This document shows positions 36,126 to 44,909 of a stretch of 64,000 nucleotides of DNA, in pieces (within the stretch, counting starts at the first letter, position 1; each line of letters opens with the position of its first letter). The DNA is from Halomonas litopenaei. Its GTDB lineage: Bacteria > Pseudomonadota > Gammaproteobacteria > Pseudomonadales > Halomonadaceae. The stretch covers positions 124,001 to 188,000 of the forward strand of contig NZ_PXNS01000009.1 in assembly GCF_003045775.1 (NCBI RefSeq), read 5' to 3'. The notes beneath the pieces are model-generated. The model was given only the letters and a program-made list of their open reading frames with translations. It ran no database searches and was not told the origin of the DNA. The position numbers and the translations under genes were made by a program.

Positions 36126-37337
36126 TTACGGTGCCGGGACGGTGAAGTCGCCGTAGATGAACGCCTCGGGACGCTTAACGGCCAGCGCAAGACGCTCCTC
36201 GCAACGAATCGAGATCATGTTCTTCTCGAAGTCGTCGGCGTTCTCGGTGGACACCACCACGTTGGCATCTTCGCGATCGAAGATTTGCGCGCCGGCGTTG
36301 AAGGCTCCTGTCAGGAACTTGCCCTGGAACGCAGCTGCTTCGGTGGCGACAACCGGCAGGCCCCAGAGCGTCGGGCCGGTCAGGCCGGCGGGGTTGGCCA
36401 GGATGTAACGGCCCATGCTGTCCTTGGTCAGCTCGATCTTGGCCCAGTCGATGAAGTGCAGGACGTGGCCGCTGGCAGGGAACCGGGCAAGCTGTGCCTG
36501 AAGCATCGCCAGGCGTAGATCGTCGATGCCGTTCTGCTCATCCACTGCGAAGGCCGCGGAGTAAGCGGACGCCTGCGGGACGATGCCTTCCAGGTTTTGG
36601 CCGGTGCCGTCGCCGAACAGGATCTGTTGCTCCTCGACGTACTTGAGGCCGTAGCGCAGCTCAGCATCCACCATGGACTGCAGTTGCGGCATGTCATCGA
36701 GGATCTGCTTGGACGCCTTGAACAGGTGGGCCAGGGTGCGCACCGGGGTGATCTTCTCGGCGAACTCGATATCGCTGTACGGCTTGGTGGTGTTTTCCGC
36801 CACCGGCGCCGCGTTGTTGGTGAAGCCAGTCTGCTGTACCCAGTAGATCGTGTTCGACGCGGTACGGCCGGGTGCGATCAGGTCTCGGATGAACAGGCGC
36901 TGCTTGGGCGCGACGTCGATGCCTGGCTGGCGATCAGGGGCAATGATGTCGCCACCAACGTCGGGCGAGGTCAGGACGTTGACCGGAACGCTGACGCGGC
37001 GGCCAGACTGCACGTCTGCAGCAAATGCCTTGAGGGCGTCAGACTCGGCCACCATGCTGCCGGCGCTCTTGGCGGCACCCATAGCCCGATCCAGCGGCAT
37101 GCGGGCGTATTCCTGCTCAAGCTCGCCCAGGCTGGCCTTGAGGGTGTTGACCGATTCCTGGAGACCATTCTGGGTGGTCATGAGGCGGTCAACTGCCTCT
37201 TTGGTCTCGGCAGAGAGCTGGCCACTACGGGACGCCTCGGTCAGAGCGCGCTCGGATTTTTGATTCAGCTCGTCCTGCACCTTCTCGAGTTGCTTGGTGG
37301 CGTCGGCGAGCAGCTGGGCGTTTGTCTTGTCAGTCAT
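36126..37337 (-). CDS. Major capsid protein, HK97 fold
   Basis: Product of 403 residues. Residues 1-about 105 form a helical scaffold (delta) domain (QLEKVQDELNQKSERALTEA), followed by the HK97 capsid domain with DVGGDIIAPDRQPGID, IRDLIAPGRT and the C-terminal AVKRPEAFIYGDF. The delta domain is expected to be removed by the protease encoded just upstream. It overlaps the protease gene by 8 nt. Confidence 0.92.
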   Translation of the reverse strand: MTDKTNAQLLADATKQLEKVQDELNQKSERALTEASRSGQLSAETKEAVDRLMTTQNGLQESVNTLKASLGELEQEYARMPLDRAMGAAKSAGSMVAESDALKAFAADVQSGRRVSVPVNVLTSPDVGGDIIAPDRQPGIDVAPKQRLFIRDLIAPGRTASNTIYWVQQTGFTNNAAPVAENTTKPYSDIEFAEKITPVRTLAHLFKASKQILDDMPQLQSMVDAELRYGLKYVEEQQILFGDGTGQNLEGIVPQASAYSAAFAVDEQNGIDDLRLAMLQAQLARFPASGHVLHFIDWAKIELTKDSMGRYILANPAGLTGPTLWGLPVVATEAAAFQGKFLTGAFNAGAQIFDREDANVVVSTENADDFEKNMISIRCEERLALAVKRPEAFIYGDFTVPAP

Positions 37338-38217
37338 GGTTTTCTCCGGTGACTGTAGTGAGTTGCGCGACCATCTTCTGGAAGTCGGCGTAGGCTTCGG
37401 CCATTCCGGCCTCGTGATCGGCAGCGCTAGGCGTACCGGAGTCGGCAGCGCTTGGCGTACCGGACTTGAGTGCTTGCATTAGCGAGCGTCGCTTGCTGCG
37501 CGGTACGCCCGCTTTTGCCATGACCACATCCATCTCTCGGGCGGCCAGGCGTGAGTCGAGTTGATTGCTGGGATCGTCGGTCTCGACCATGTCGGAGGGC
37601 AGGTAGTCATCCGCCCACCCCATCTCGACGGCTTCGGTACCGCCGATCCATGTTTCGGCGTCGAGCTGGTCTTTGATGTCCTCGATCGGCAGGCCTGTGC
37701 GAGCGGCATAGATGTCGGCCAGGGTGTGATCGAATGGCTCCAGCCAGTCGGCCACCTCTCGCAGTTCGTTGCGGTTGCCCATGGCCATGACCCAGGCGTT
37801 GTGGACCATGAAGAACGCTGCCCGGCCGATACGGATCTCGTCGGCAGCCATGGCGATGAACGAGGCGGCCGAGGCGGCCAATCCCATCACGTTGACGGTG
37901 ACCTTCCCGCGGTGGTCACGCAGGAGGTTGTAGATGGCCAGGCCCTCGAAGACGTCGCCGCCGGGGGAGTTGATGTTGACTGTCACGTCCTTGCCCGGAC
38001 CGATATTCCGCAGAGCGCCGGCGATGCGCTTGGCAGTGACGCCATCGCCGAACAAATCGGCGCCGATAGGGTCGTAGATGCTGATCGTGTTCGCGGCTTC
38101 CTGCTCAGCGGCGTGCAGGCCCGGGTTCCAGGCTTCCAGCGCCTTCGGCAGCAGATCACACTGAACGCCCGCGCACGGGCGAGCCTCCGGCGCTGCCGGA
38201 AGTTGCTTGATGGTCAT
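37330..38217 (-). CDS. Head maturation protease, ClpP type
   Basis: Product of 295 residues. The ClpP-like fold is visible as NINSPGGDVFEGLAIYN (oxyanion region), GLAASAASFIAMA with the catalytic serine, and FFMVHNAWVMAMG with the catalytic histidine. It cleaves the capsid delta domain. Near the C-terminus an eight-residue unit SGTPSAAD is repeated, encoded by a 24-bp tandem duplication at 37418-37465. Confidence 0.9.
   Translation of the reverse strand: MTIKQLPAAPEARPCAGVQCDLLPKALEAWNPGLHAAEQEAANTISIYDPIGADLFGDGVTAKRIAGALRNIGPGKDVTVNINSPGGDVFEGLAIYNLLRDHRGKVTVNVMGLAASAASFIAMAADEIRIGRAAFFMVHNAWVMAMGNRNELREVADWLEPFDHTLADIYAARTGLPIEDIKDQLDAETWIGGTEAVEMGWADDYLPSDMVETDDPSNQLDSRLAAREMDVVMAKAGVPRSKRRSLMQALKSGTPSAADSGTPSAADHEAGMAEAYADFQKMVAQLTTVTGENHD
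37418..37465. repeat. 24-bp tandem duplication inside the protease gene
   Basis: Two nearly identical 24-bp units (two differences) encode SGTPSAAD twice in the linker before the final helix of the protease. Confidence 0.8.
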
Positions 38218-38230
38218 GGTTAGCTCCGGG

Positions 38231-39466
38231 CTATGTGGACTGGTCTGGCGGATTGGCGCCGATCTGATCGAGCGCCATCATGTTGGATTGGACGGTGAGG
38301 GTATCGCCGCCTTCTACCTGCGGCAGGTTCTCTAGCCGGCGGACCTCGTTTCTCGACATAACCCCGTTCTGCAGGAGGGTGTTGTAGTAGTTCGCCCGGC
38401 CAGTGCTGTCAGCTCGCAGCAGCCCCTCGACGCTGAACTCCACGTAGTAGCGGTCTGTATTTCCCAGCAGGCACCGGTCGATCTCTTGCTCGATGTTCTC
38501 GAGAATCGGCCGTAGAGTATTGGTCAGGAACTGCAGGTTCATGCCCTCGACACTGGAGGCCCAAGACGACTGCTTGTCCATGTGGCCGACCATGAACGGC
38601 GGCACGCGGAACCAGCGGCAGATCTCCTCAACGCTGAAGTTTCGAGTCTCCAGCATCTGCGCGGCCTCGGGATTCATGGTGATGGCCTGGTACTTCATGC
38701 CGGCCTCGGTGACCATCACCTTGCCGGCATTGGTGGACCCCATGAATCGCTCAAGGTGCTTCTGCAGACGGTCACGCTGCTCTTGCTTGAGGGGGCTGTC
38801 GCCGCTCAAGATTCCGGAGGCCTGCATGCCCTGGGCGAACACCTTGTTCGCCGCCTCGTCTGCGGACATGGCGCCTCCGAAGACATCGCGCCCAGCGCTC
38901 ACCGGCTGCATGCCGCAGATTCCATCAAGACCGAAGCCTCGGATGTGCATCACGTCCTTTTCGGCAATCTCGCGATCCTTCCCAGTCATCGGATCAAGGT
39001 ATTTGTACTGCAGGGCGCCATTGTCGGCGCGCTTCACTGTCATCCGCTGCGGGAGCAGGGGCTCCAGTGCAACCACCCGCGAGCCAACCTTCCGTTTTTC
39101 CACGAATGCGTTGCCCCAGAGGCATAGGCTGGCAACAATCATCAGCATGTACCGGGACGGCGTCATCTCGCGGTTAGGTGCCCGGGTGATTAGTGAGTGC
39201 ATCGGGTGGCTGGTAGCGGCGATCCTGGAACCGTCAGACTGCCGTTCGTACAGCTTGAGGGGCAGCGTAGAGATGGTTTCGGACAGTAGCCGGACACAGG
39301 CCCAGGCAGCAGAGAGCTGAAGCGTGGCGTTGACGGTGACGTCCTTGCCGCTCGATGAGCGCCCATTCCATTCCTTCCAGAACTCGCCCGAGGTCAAGTG
39401 GATCGGTACGCCAAGCCAGTCCAGCAGGGCCGACTTGACGCGACCCGGTTTATCTTTTCGCGCCAT
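38231..39466 (-). CDS. Portal protein, HK97 type
   Basis: Product of 411 residues. Family markers are WACVRLLSETISTLPLKLYE, the LYLMIVASLCLWGNAFVE-like segment, and the C-terminal SVEGLLRADSTGRANYYNTLLQNG. Twelve copies form the DNA entry channel. It shares one nucleotide with the terminase stop. Confidence 0.93.
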   Translation of the reverse strand: MARKDKPGRVKSALLDWLGVPIHLTSGEFWKEWNGRSSSGKDVTVNATLQLSAAWACVRLLSETISTLPLKLYERQSDGSRIAATSHPMHSLITRAPNREMTPSRYMLMIVASLCLWGNAFVEKRKVGSRVVALEPLLPQRMTVKRADNGALQYKYLDPMTGKDREIAEKDVMHIRGFGLDGICGMQPVSAGRDVFGGAMSADEAANKVFAQGMQASGILSGDSPLKQEQRDRLQKHLERFMGSTNAGKVMVTEAGMKYQAITMNPEAAQMLETRNFSVEEICRWFRVPPFMVGHMDKQSSWASSVEGMNLQFLTNTLRPILENIEQEIDRCLLGNTDRYYVEFSVEGLLRADSTGRANYYNTLLQNGVMSRNEVRRLENLPQVEGGDTLTVQSNMMALDQIGANPPDQST

Positions 39467-40983
39467 CAGACACCTACCATGATCATGTTATCGATAAAGT
39501 CGTCGTAGTCCTCAGCCACCTCGCCAGCGCCCGCGCAGCCCAGGGCCATGGCCAAGGCCACCATGCCGTCGATGCGGCCGGTTGCCTTGTGTTTGTCGAG
39601 TTTGCGGTTTCCCGCGGCGTCTTTCGTGACCACAGCGTTGGCGGCGCACATGGTCAGCACCGGGTGATTGCCGTGCCGGATGCGGCCGTTGAGTAGATCG
39701 GCCTCGAGGATGTCCAGGGCAGGGCTCATGTCTTTGAAGCCCTGGCCGAAGGGTGTCAGCGGGAACTCCATGCCGAGATGCTCGGCGTCCTTCTTGAAGA
39801 CGTCGATGCGCCACCGGTCGAATGCCACCAGCTCGACGTCGAGGTCGGCCATGATCTCGGCCATCTCGGCGGCCACAAAGGAGTAGTCCACTGTTGCGCC
39901 CGGTGTGGTACGTAGCCACCCGTCTCGCACCCAGGCGTCGTAGGGCACTCGGTCGGTCTTGGCCCGCTCGTGCAGCCCTTTCTCCGGTGTCCAGAAATAG
40001 GGCCATACGTGAGCCACGCCGTCGGCGTCACGGCCCACGATCACGCAAGCGGTCAAGTCGGTTCGGGCTGACAGGTCCAGTCCGGAATAGGCGACAAGGC
40101 CTTCGAGGCGCTCAGGGCCACCACCGCACGCTTTCCAGGCGTCGGGCGACACGAACGGCGAGACCGTCGACACGCGCTGGTTCAGGTTCAGGTTTCGGAA
40201 AGTGTTCTCGGCTGACGGCATCCGTTTGGCGCGGGTGGCCTGCTTCTCCATGTCCGCCCTGGAGCGGAACAGATCAAGCGCCGGGTTGGCTGCCTTCCAG
40301 GCTGACTCGTCGTCCAGCTCGGCATCCTTGGGCGCCGCATAGACGTGACTGACGATATGGGGGTCGCCAGAGCGCTCGGCGTCATCCAGCCACACAGAGA
40401 GGAGGTCGGCGTCGGTGGCTGCCTGCGTGCTGATTGCCAGCAGGAGCGGTGCATCGTGGGCGCCCTGGGCGGTCGTGATCGCGTCGATGAAATCATCCTG
40501 CGGGCCGCGCACCTGGCCGACCTCATCGAGGATTGCGAGGATCGGAGAAAGGCCGTGGGTGGTCTTGCCTTCGGCGGCCAGCGCCTTGTACTCGACGTTG
40601 CAGGGCAGACCGATCAGCTTCTTGCCGCTCGGCACGATGTGGACGATCTCAGTCAGCCGGGGTTCTAGCTGGACCATCTTGCAGGCCAGGTTGAACACGA
40701 TGCCCGCCTGCTCGCGGCTCATAGCGCCCGACACGATCTGGCTGTTCTGCTTGGCCTCGGGGCCGACCAGGTGGGCCAGCAGGATGCCGGCAATCAGGCC
40801 CGTCTTGCCGTTCTTGCGGGCGATGCTCAGGTAACCGTCTGTGGTTCCGACTGGGTTGTCGTAGACATCGAGGATGAAGCGCTTCTGAAAGTCGGCCAGC
40901 TTGATCGGCTGGCCTACCAACTTCCCTTCCGGCACGCGGCATAGCGCCTCAATGAACGCTATGACTCTTTCGCCACGGGTCAT
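39466..40983 (-). CDS. terL: Terminase large subunit
   Basis: Product of 505 residues from the ATG at 40983. N-terminal ATPase: LSIARKNGKTGLIAG is the Walker A-like motif and AILDEVGQV the Walker B. C-terminal nuclease domain contains YSGLDLSARTDLTAC and VAFDRWRID. This is the HK97-like branch (Terminase_1). It packages DNA together with the small subunit and HNH protein. Confidence 0.93.
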   Translation of the reverse strand: MTRGERVIAFIEALCRVPEGKLVGQPIKLADFQKRFILDVYDNPVGTTDGYLSIARKNGKTGLIAGILLAHLVGPEAKQNSQIVSGAMSREQAGIVFNLACKMVQLEPRLTEIVHIVPSGKKLIGLPCNVEYKALAAEGKTTHGLSPILAILDEVGQVRGPQDDFIDAITTAQGAHDAPLLLAISTQAATDADLLSVWLDDAERSGDPHIVSHVYAAPKDAELDDESAWKAANPALDLFRSRADMEKQATRAKRMPSAENTFRNLNLNQRVSTVSPFVSPDAWKACGGGPERLEGLVAYSGLDLSARTDLTACVIVGRDADGVAHVWPYFWTPEKGLHERAKTDRVPYDAWVRDGWLRTTPGATVDYSFVAAEMAEIMADLDVELVAFDRWRIDVFKKDAEHLGMEFPLTPFGQGFKDMSPALDILEADLLNGRIRHGNHPVLTMCAANAVVTKDAAGNRKLDKHKATGRIDGMVALAMALGCAGAGEVAEDYDDFIDNMIMVGV

Positions 40984-40990
40984 GGGCACC

Positions 40991-41467
40991 TCAGTGCATT
41001 GGGCGCGCAATCAGGTCGTCGGCAGCGCTCATGGTTCGTTGCGCCTCGGCATGCAGCCCGTTGCGCTTTTGCTGGTCGCGTGACTCGCCCTGGGTCGCCC
41101 GGGCATGGATTTGCAGAGAGCGGGACAGGGACAGCGCCTGAGCGGAAAGGTCGGTCAGAATCTTGTGGACCGGGTGGATCTTCGACACGCCGGCCTGGTC
41201 GGCCATCAGTCGCGTCTCATCCTCAGCCACCTTGGTGTAATGCTCGATGTCGGCGTTCACCCTGGCCAGATGGGCAGCCAGTACCAGATCGCCAGGCGTC
41301 CAAGAGTCGGCGGCGCGGGTCTGCATGATGGCGTCCCAGAACGGCCGGGCCGCTGTTGGCAGGTGAACATGTTTCGGTGGCTCGATGATTCCGGCCGCCG
41401 CTGACGCAACCGCCGACTGAGCGGCAGCCGCGCTGTCGCTACGCTTGCGGCGATTACTTTTCGTCAT
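40991..41467 (-). CDS. terS: Terminase small subunit, P27-like
   Basis: Product of 158 residues. After a basic, Ala-rich N-terminus comes LPTAARPFWDAIMQTRA and the helix-turn-helix-like region TPGDLVLAAHLARVNADIE, as in the P27 family. It recognises the packaging site, which in HK97-type phages lies nearby. It stops 8 nt before the large subunit start. Confidence 0.83.
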   Translation of the reverse strand: MTKSNRRKRSDSAAAAQSAVASAAAGIIEPPKHVHLPTAARPFWDAIMQTRAADSWTPGDLVLAAHLARVNADIEHYTKVAEDETRLMADQAGVSKIHPVHKILTDLSAQALSLSRSLQIHARATQGESRDQQKRNGLHAEAQRTMSAADDLIARPMH

Positions 41468-41566
41468 GTTGTCAAGCCTAAATATGAGAAAAACTGGGTT
41501 AGCGATGAAAGAAAACTTCGGCGGCGGTCTTTAAGCGGTACCGGTGAACTTTCGACCCACCCCTCC

Positions 41567-41875
41567 CTATGTCCGCCAGTGGTGGCCAGGGTCGAGCGGC
41601 CATCCGTCCTCTCCGCATCCTGGCAGTCGCCCCGTCTTCTCTTGGCCCTGCTTTGCACTATCGTGGCAGTGCTTGCACAGGCTCTGGAGATTGCCGGGGT
41701 CATAGAACAGCGCCTCGTCACCCTTGTGCGGGATGATGTGGTCGGCGATGCCGGCGGCAGTGACTCTCCCCATCTGCTGACACAAGCGACACAGCGGCTC
41801 ATCACGTAGCTGTGCAGCGCGTAGTCGATACCATGCTTTGGTGTTGTACAGGCGGCGCCACGGACGTTCCTTCAT
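41567..41875 (-). CDS. HNH endonuclease, packaging associated
   Basis: Product of 102 residues. Motif order CRLCQQ, DHIIPHKGD and LCKHCHD forms the zinc-bound HNH fold (ADHIIPH is the catalytic histidine region). In HK97 and related cos phages the HNH gene next to the terminase is required for genome cleavage. ATG at 41875 is preferred over GTG at 41881. Confidence 0.9.
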   Translation of the reverse strand: MKERPWRRLYNTKAWYRLRAAQLRDEPLCRLCQQMGRVTAAGIADHIIPHKGDEALFYDPGNLQSLCKHCHDSAKQGQEKTGRLPGCGEDGWPLDPGHHWRT

Positions 41876-41877
41876 GG

Positions 41878-42030
41878 TCACCTCGCAGGCGTGCCATCCA
41901 GGTAGGTGGTAGGGGGATCGTCGGGGTCAGCCTCGTCGGCCAGGGCTTGGATCAGCAGGGCCAGTAGTTCGTTGGTCCGTCTCTGCTCCAGCAGCATCTC
42001 GCGGAGCAAAAAGTCGCTTGGCTCGCTCAT
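41878..42030 (-). CDS. Hypothetical small phage protein
   Basis: Product of 50 residues from the ATG at 42030, with GGAGGGCCATC upstream. An amphipathic helix (LLREMLLEQRRTNELLALLIQA) and an acidic tail. Its 3' end lies 2 nt from the HNH gene. It overlaps a second candidate gene (41927-42091) in another frame. Confidence 0.5.
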   Translation of the reverse strand: MSEPSDFLLREMLLEQRRTNELLALLIQALADEADPDDPPTTYLDGTPAR

Positions 42031-42091
42031 GGGCGATGGCCCTCCACTTCTTGATGCGCTCACGTCGAGCGGCACAGCCTGAACATGCCAT
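41927..42091 (-). CDS. Hypothetical small phage protein with N-terminal Cys pair
   Basis: Product of 54 residues. The N-terminus MACSGCAARRERIKKW resembles short phage proteins commonly found near packaging or lysis genes. About 100 nt overlap the gene at 41878 in a different frame; only the first 21 codons are free of overlap, so the C-terminal part may not be under selection. Confidence 0.45.
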   Translation of the reverse strand: MACSGCAARRERIKKWRAIAHERAKRLFAPRDAAGAETDQRTTGPADPSPGRRG

Positions 42092-42388
42092 GCTGACCTC
42101 ATCGAATAGGGACCGCCTGAGCTTTCTCAGACGGCTGGTACGGAGTGCAGCGCTTCACAGCGTCCGCCCTTGGTAGGTGGGGACCACCTCCGGGTGCTGC
42201 AGGGTGTTTAGCGTGCCGAGCTAGGGGCTGGGTGCGTGCGGAGCGACCGCTATGCTCAAGCGTCTTACATCAGCCTTGGGCATGGGCGTGCATCGAAACT
42301 GTTGCTATACCGATGTGTAGGCTGTTGCCATAGGTTCGTTCTCAGCATACTCTGCCACCGCCTTAGTCGATCTGTAGGAGACCTGGAG
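42092..42388. other. Intergenic region between HNH-side genes and plus-strand morons
   Basis: 297 bp without a supported gene. A TATACC box near 42305 could belong to a promoter for the plus-strand gene at 42389. Confidence 0.4.
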
Positions 42389-42571
42389 GTGGACAAGTAT
42401 TTGGTCGAGAGCTACCTAACCGCTAAGAGCCGGCGGGTGCGGTGGGCGGTAGTTAAGCTTTCTCAGCACTACAATGAAGAATCCAGAGAGGTTGTTTCGC
42501 GACATTCCCGCGAGGCAGATGCCCGTGCCGAAGCAGCAGCCTTATCATTCGTTTCGCAGCCGGCCACCTAA
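42389..42571 (+). CDS. Hypothetical protein on the opposite strand to the late genes
   Basis: Product of 60 residues from a GTG with TAGGAG 8 nt upstream; the frame stays open further upstream. Basic N-terminal half (LTAKSRRVRWAVVKL) and Ala/Glu-rich end. Placed with the next gene between lysis and packaging blocks, in moron orientation. Function unknown. Confidence 0.4.
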   Translation: MDKYLVESYLTAKSRRVRWAVVKLSQHYNEESREVVSRHSREADARAEAAALSFVSQPAT

Positions 42572-42614
42572 GCTATCCTCATGACTGCCCCCATGATCGC
42601 GAGGTAGTTCCAGA

Positions 42615-42788
42615 ATGCCTGCCAGATTCCAAGTTCGCTCAGTGCTTACCGATCCCGACAGCACCAAGGTCGATTACTGGCAGGTGGTCGATACGCACCT
42701 GAACGACGACGTAATTGCTTCCTACCACGACTGCGAAGCAGCTGAACGAGAAGCCGAAAAACTCAACCGCGATAGCGAGGCTGACTGA
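42615..42788 (+). CDS. Hypothetical protein on the opposite strand to the late genes
   Basis: Product of 57 residues. N-terminal beta-like segment (PARFQVRSVLTDPDS), VDYWQVVDTHLND in the middle and an acidic helix with a Cys at the end. GAGGTAG lies 8 nt before the ATG. Ends 14 nt from the convergent holin gene. No family assigned. Confidence 0.5.
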   Translation: MPARFQVRSVLTDPDSTKVDYWQVVDTHLNDDVIASYHDCEAAEREAEKLNRDSEAD

Positions 42789-42801
42789 ATACCCGTCGGG
42801 C

Positions 42802-43389
42802 TCACTTTGTTCTGATCGCGTCCATGAACGTACGGGGCGCTCGGCTCTCTTGCCGCTGCCGGCTGCCGAGGAAGAAGCCCATCACGCTGCTGACCAGGCC
42901 CGCGGCAATGCCCGTCACCGCGATGTCGGCATACCGCTCGCCGGTGGGTGTCAGCTCCACGAACGTCACCGCGCCGATGTAGGCGAACACTGCGACGATC
43001 ACCAGGGTGCCGAGCAGGTACACGAAGTTGCGGGCCAGCCAGCCGGCGTTGTCGGCCTGCAGCGTGGCGATCTGCATTGCCCGGGCGTCCTGCTGATCCT
43101 GTAGGTAGAGCCGGGTCAGCTCGATGTCGAGTTCGCGCAGTTTGGCCTTGGCCGCTTCCGGGTCAGTCTGTACTTGGCTCACTACCGCCTGCGGCGTGGC
43201 CTCAGTGCCCAGAGCGTCAGCGACGCGCTTACCCAGAGCAGCACCGACCAGGCCACCAGCGCCAGGTACAACGGCATTGCCAGCCGCGGCTCCTGCGACC
43301 TGAACCATGCCAGGGGCAGCCTCTTTGAGCGCTTGGCCAACACTCGGTGCAATCTCTGATAGGAATCCACCAACGTCGCTCCAGTTCAT
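42802..43389 (-). CDS. Holin of the 3TM type
   Basis: Product of 195 residues from the ATG at 43389. A glycine/alanine-rich hydrophobic stretch (about 25-60), a charged helix, then two C-terminal membrane segments (about 125-145, 160-180) ending in basic SRQRQESRAPR. This architecture fits the 3TM holin family (PF11351). It should time membrane permeabilisation for the amidase. Confidence 0.7.
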   Translation of the reverse strand: MNWSDVGGFLSEIAPSVGQALKEAAPGMVQVAGAAAGNAVVPGAGGLVGAALGKRVADALGTEATPQAVVSQVQTDPEAAKAKLRELDIELTRLYLQDQQDARAMQIATLQADNAGWLARNFVYLLGTLVIVAVFAYIGAVTFVELTPTGERYADIAVTGIAAGLVSSVMGFFLGSRQRQESRAPRTFMDAIRTK

Positions 43390-43397
43390 GCTTGGCC

Positions 43398-43838
43398 TCA
43401 CTCGCCGCTGTAGAGCGACGTGATGGCGGGGAAGCGTCCGCATTCATGCCGGACGACGCCCCGGGTGTCGGGTAGTTGATCAGGGGGAACGCCAACGATC
43501 AGCGCCTGCCAGTGCTGTACGCCTTCGCCACGGATCATCGGAGCATCCTTGAAGAAGGCGTCGACCTTCACGTCCATGCCGGCCTGACCCTCGAGCGCCC
43601 ATTCGACGCCTCGGAAGCTGCACTTCCGATTCTTGACTGCCGAACCGCTCACGATCGTGGCAGGGCGGCCCAGGTATTCCGTCTCGGCCAGGCTCTCGAT
43701 CTGCATCTCGGTGACCACCGGGAGCACTGACCCATGGAGTCGTGCAGCGGTGTCTGTCTGCGAGAACAGCCCAAGCCAGCCCAGGGCCAGGAAAAAGGCG
43801 GGCCAGCTCAGGGCCCAGTGTGCTATCCGGTCAGCCAT
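43398..43838 (-). CDS. Membrane-anchored protein of the lysis cassette
   Basis: Product of 146 residues. One N-terminal membrane segment (WALSWPAFFLALGWLGLF) followed by an exported domain of about 115 residues with two cysteines. Its place between two membrane proteins and an endolysin suggests a lysis accessory; a spanin role is possible, but no coiled coil or lipobox partner is visible. It overlaps the next gene by 16 nt. Confidence 0.55.
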   Translation of the reverse strand: MADRIAHWALSWPAFFLALGWLGLFSQTDTAARLHGSVLPVVTEMQIESLAETEYLGRPATIVSGSAVKNRKCSFRGVEWALEGQAGMDVKVDAFFKDAPMIRGEGVQHWQALIVGVPPDQLPDTRGVVRHECGRFPAITSLYSGE

Positions 43839-44053
43839 TTGCGTATCTCCTCGGCTACGGTCTTCCATGCCATCAGAGCGCCCGCAAGACTGGCCAGGAT
43901 CATCGTCACCCACTTGGCGGCCCAACCGAGGGACTTCCAGCCGCGATAGGCTCGCAGCACCTCGTGGATCAGGGCGACGTCTTGTTCTGAAAACTGGGGG
44001 TCAGTGCAGACGCGGCGCTCCAGCCTTTCGAGAGGATCGTCTTGTTCAGCCAT
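43823..44053 (-). CDS. Putative holin or lysis regulator, single membrane segment
   Basis: Product of 76 residues. N-terminal 38 residues are cytoplasmic and charged; one membrane segment follows (WVTMILASLAGALMAW), then a short charged end. Such one-segment proteins occur next to endolysin genes as holin or antiholin. Direct assignment is uncertain. Confidence 0.6.
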   Translation of the reverse strand: MAEQDDPLERLERRVCTDPQFSEQDVALIHEVLRAYRGWKSLGWAAKWVTMILASLAGALMAWKTVAEEIRKWLTG

Positions 44054-44123
44054 AGGAACTCTCGGGCTGGTGTGTTTTCCGCTTTCGCGGTCTGCGTATT
44101 CAAGCGTTGTGTCCGCGCCGCTC

Positions 44124-44678
44124 TTAGGCAGCGTCGGAATACTCGGGCTCGCACACCTCGGCGATCAGCACTTGGCCGACCTCGGTCACCAGGGCGTCGA
44201 GGTTGTCGCGGTATGCAGCCAGGTCATTCGGGTTCGTGATGAAGAACAGCTCGACGATGATCCCGCCGGCACGGACGAAGGCCAGCCGGCTGTGCTGGCC
44301 AGAGCCTTCGCCTTTCGCGCCGCGGTTGTCGATGCCCATGACACTCGCCATTGAGTGGCAGAGGAGGGCGCCTAGCCGCTTGCCGCTCGCATCCGACAGT
44401 GTTTCGACACCGGTGGCGGTGGGCTTGGAGAAGGCATTGCAGTGGAACTCGACAGCAACGTCGTGACGCTTGGCCATCTCGCAGGCCTGACGTAGCGGCA
44501 GGTTCTGGCCCGGCTGGCCATCTCGGCCAAATACCAGCTTGTCGGCGAGGTAGTCACATAGCCGGTCGCGGAAGTCGAGCACCACGTCAGCCTCGGTCAG
44601 GCCGTTACCGGTTGCGCCAGGATCGGACATCGAGTGGCCGGCGCTGATGAACAGCGTCTGTGTCTGGAGCGCCATCAT
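44124..44678 (-). CDS. Endolysin, N-acetylmuramoyl-L-alanine amidase
   Basis: Product of 184 residues. Amidase_3 fold: zinc-binding His in ISAGHSMSDPGATG, VEFHCNA with the second His, and the catalytic Glu in IVELFFITNPND. No signal peptide, so it depends on the holin. Three consecutive ATG codons (44681, 44678, 44675) follow GAGGTG; the second gives good spacing. First gene of the late operon. Confidence 0.88.
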   Translation of the reverse strand: MMALQTQTLFISAGHSMSDPGATGNGLTEADVVLDFRDRLCDYLADKLVFGRDGQPGQNLPLRQACEMAKRHDVAVEFHCNAFSKPTATGVETLSDASGKRLGALLCHSMASVMGIDNRGAKGEGSGQHSRLAFVRAGGIIVELFFITNPNDLAAYRDNLDALVTEVGQVLIAEVCEPEYSDAA

Positions 44679-44833
44679 CATGCACCTCGAATAAAACAGC
44701 CCGCAGGAACGGGCAAAGACACCAGGTGGCGGCGTCATCACGGGAAAGGGTGCCGCCCACTCGATGGCGAGGGACAGGGCTCGCGGGACGGCATAACGAA
44801 CTACGCCCCGGCGGGAGGCCAGGGCGCAGGAAC

Positions 44834-44856
44834 GAAAAAGCCCCGCCGGTGCGGGC
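44834..44856 (-). terminator. Terminator in the late leader, tR'-like
   Basis: On the minus strand CCCGC / GCGGG forms a hairpin followed by TTTTT. It lies about 50 nt downstream of the predicted late promoter and ahead of the endolysin gene. Confidence 0.75.
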
Positions 44857-44909
44857 GAGGCCTTGAAAGTCTTGGGCTGTTTAGGCGTACCTATGCCAGC
44901 CTACCAGTT

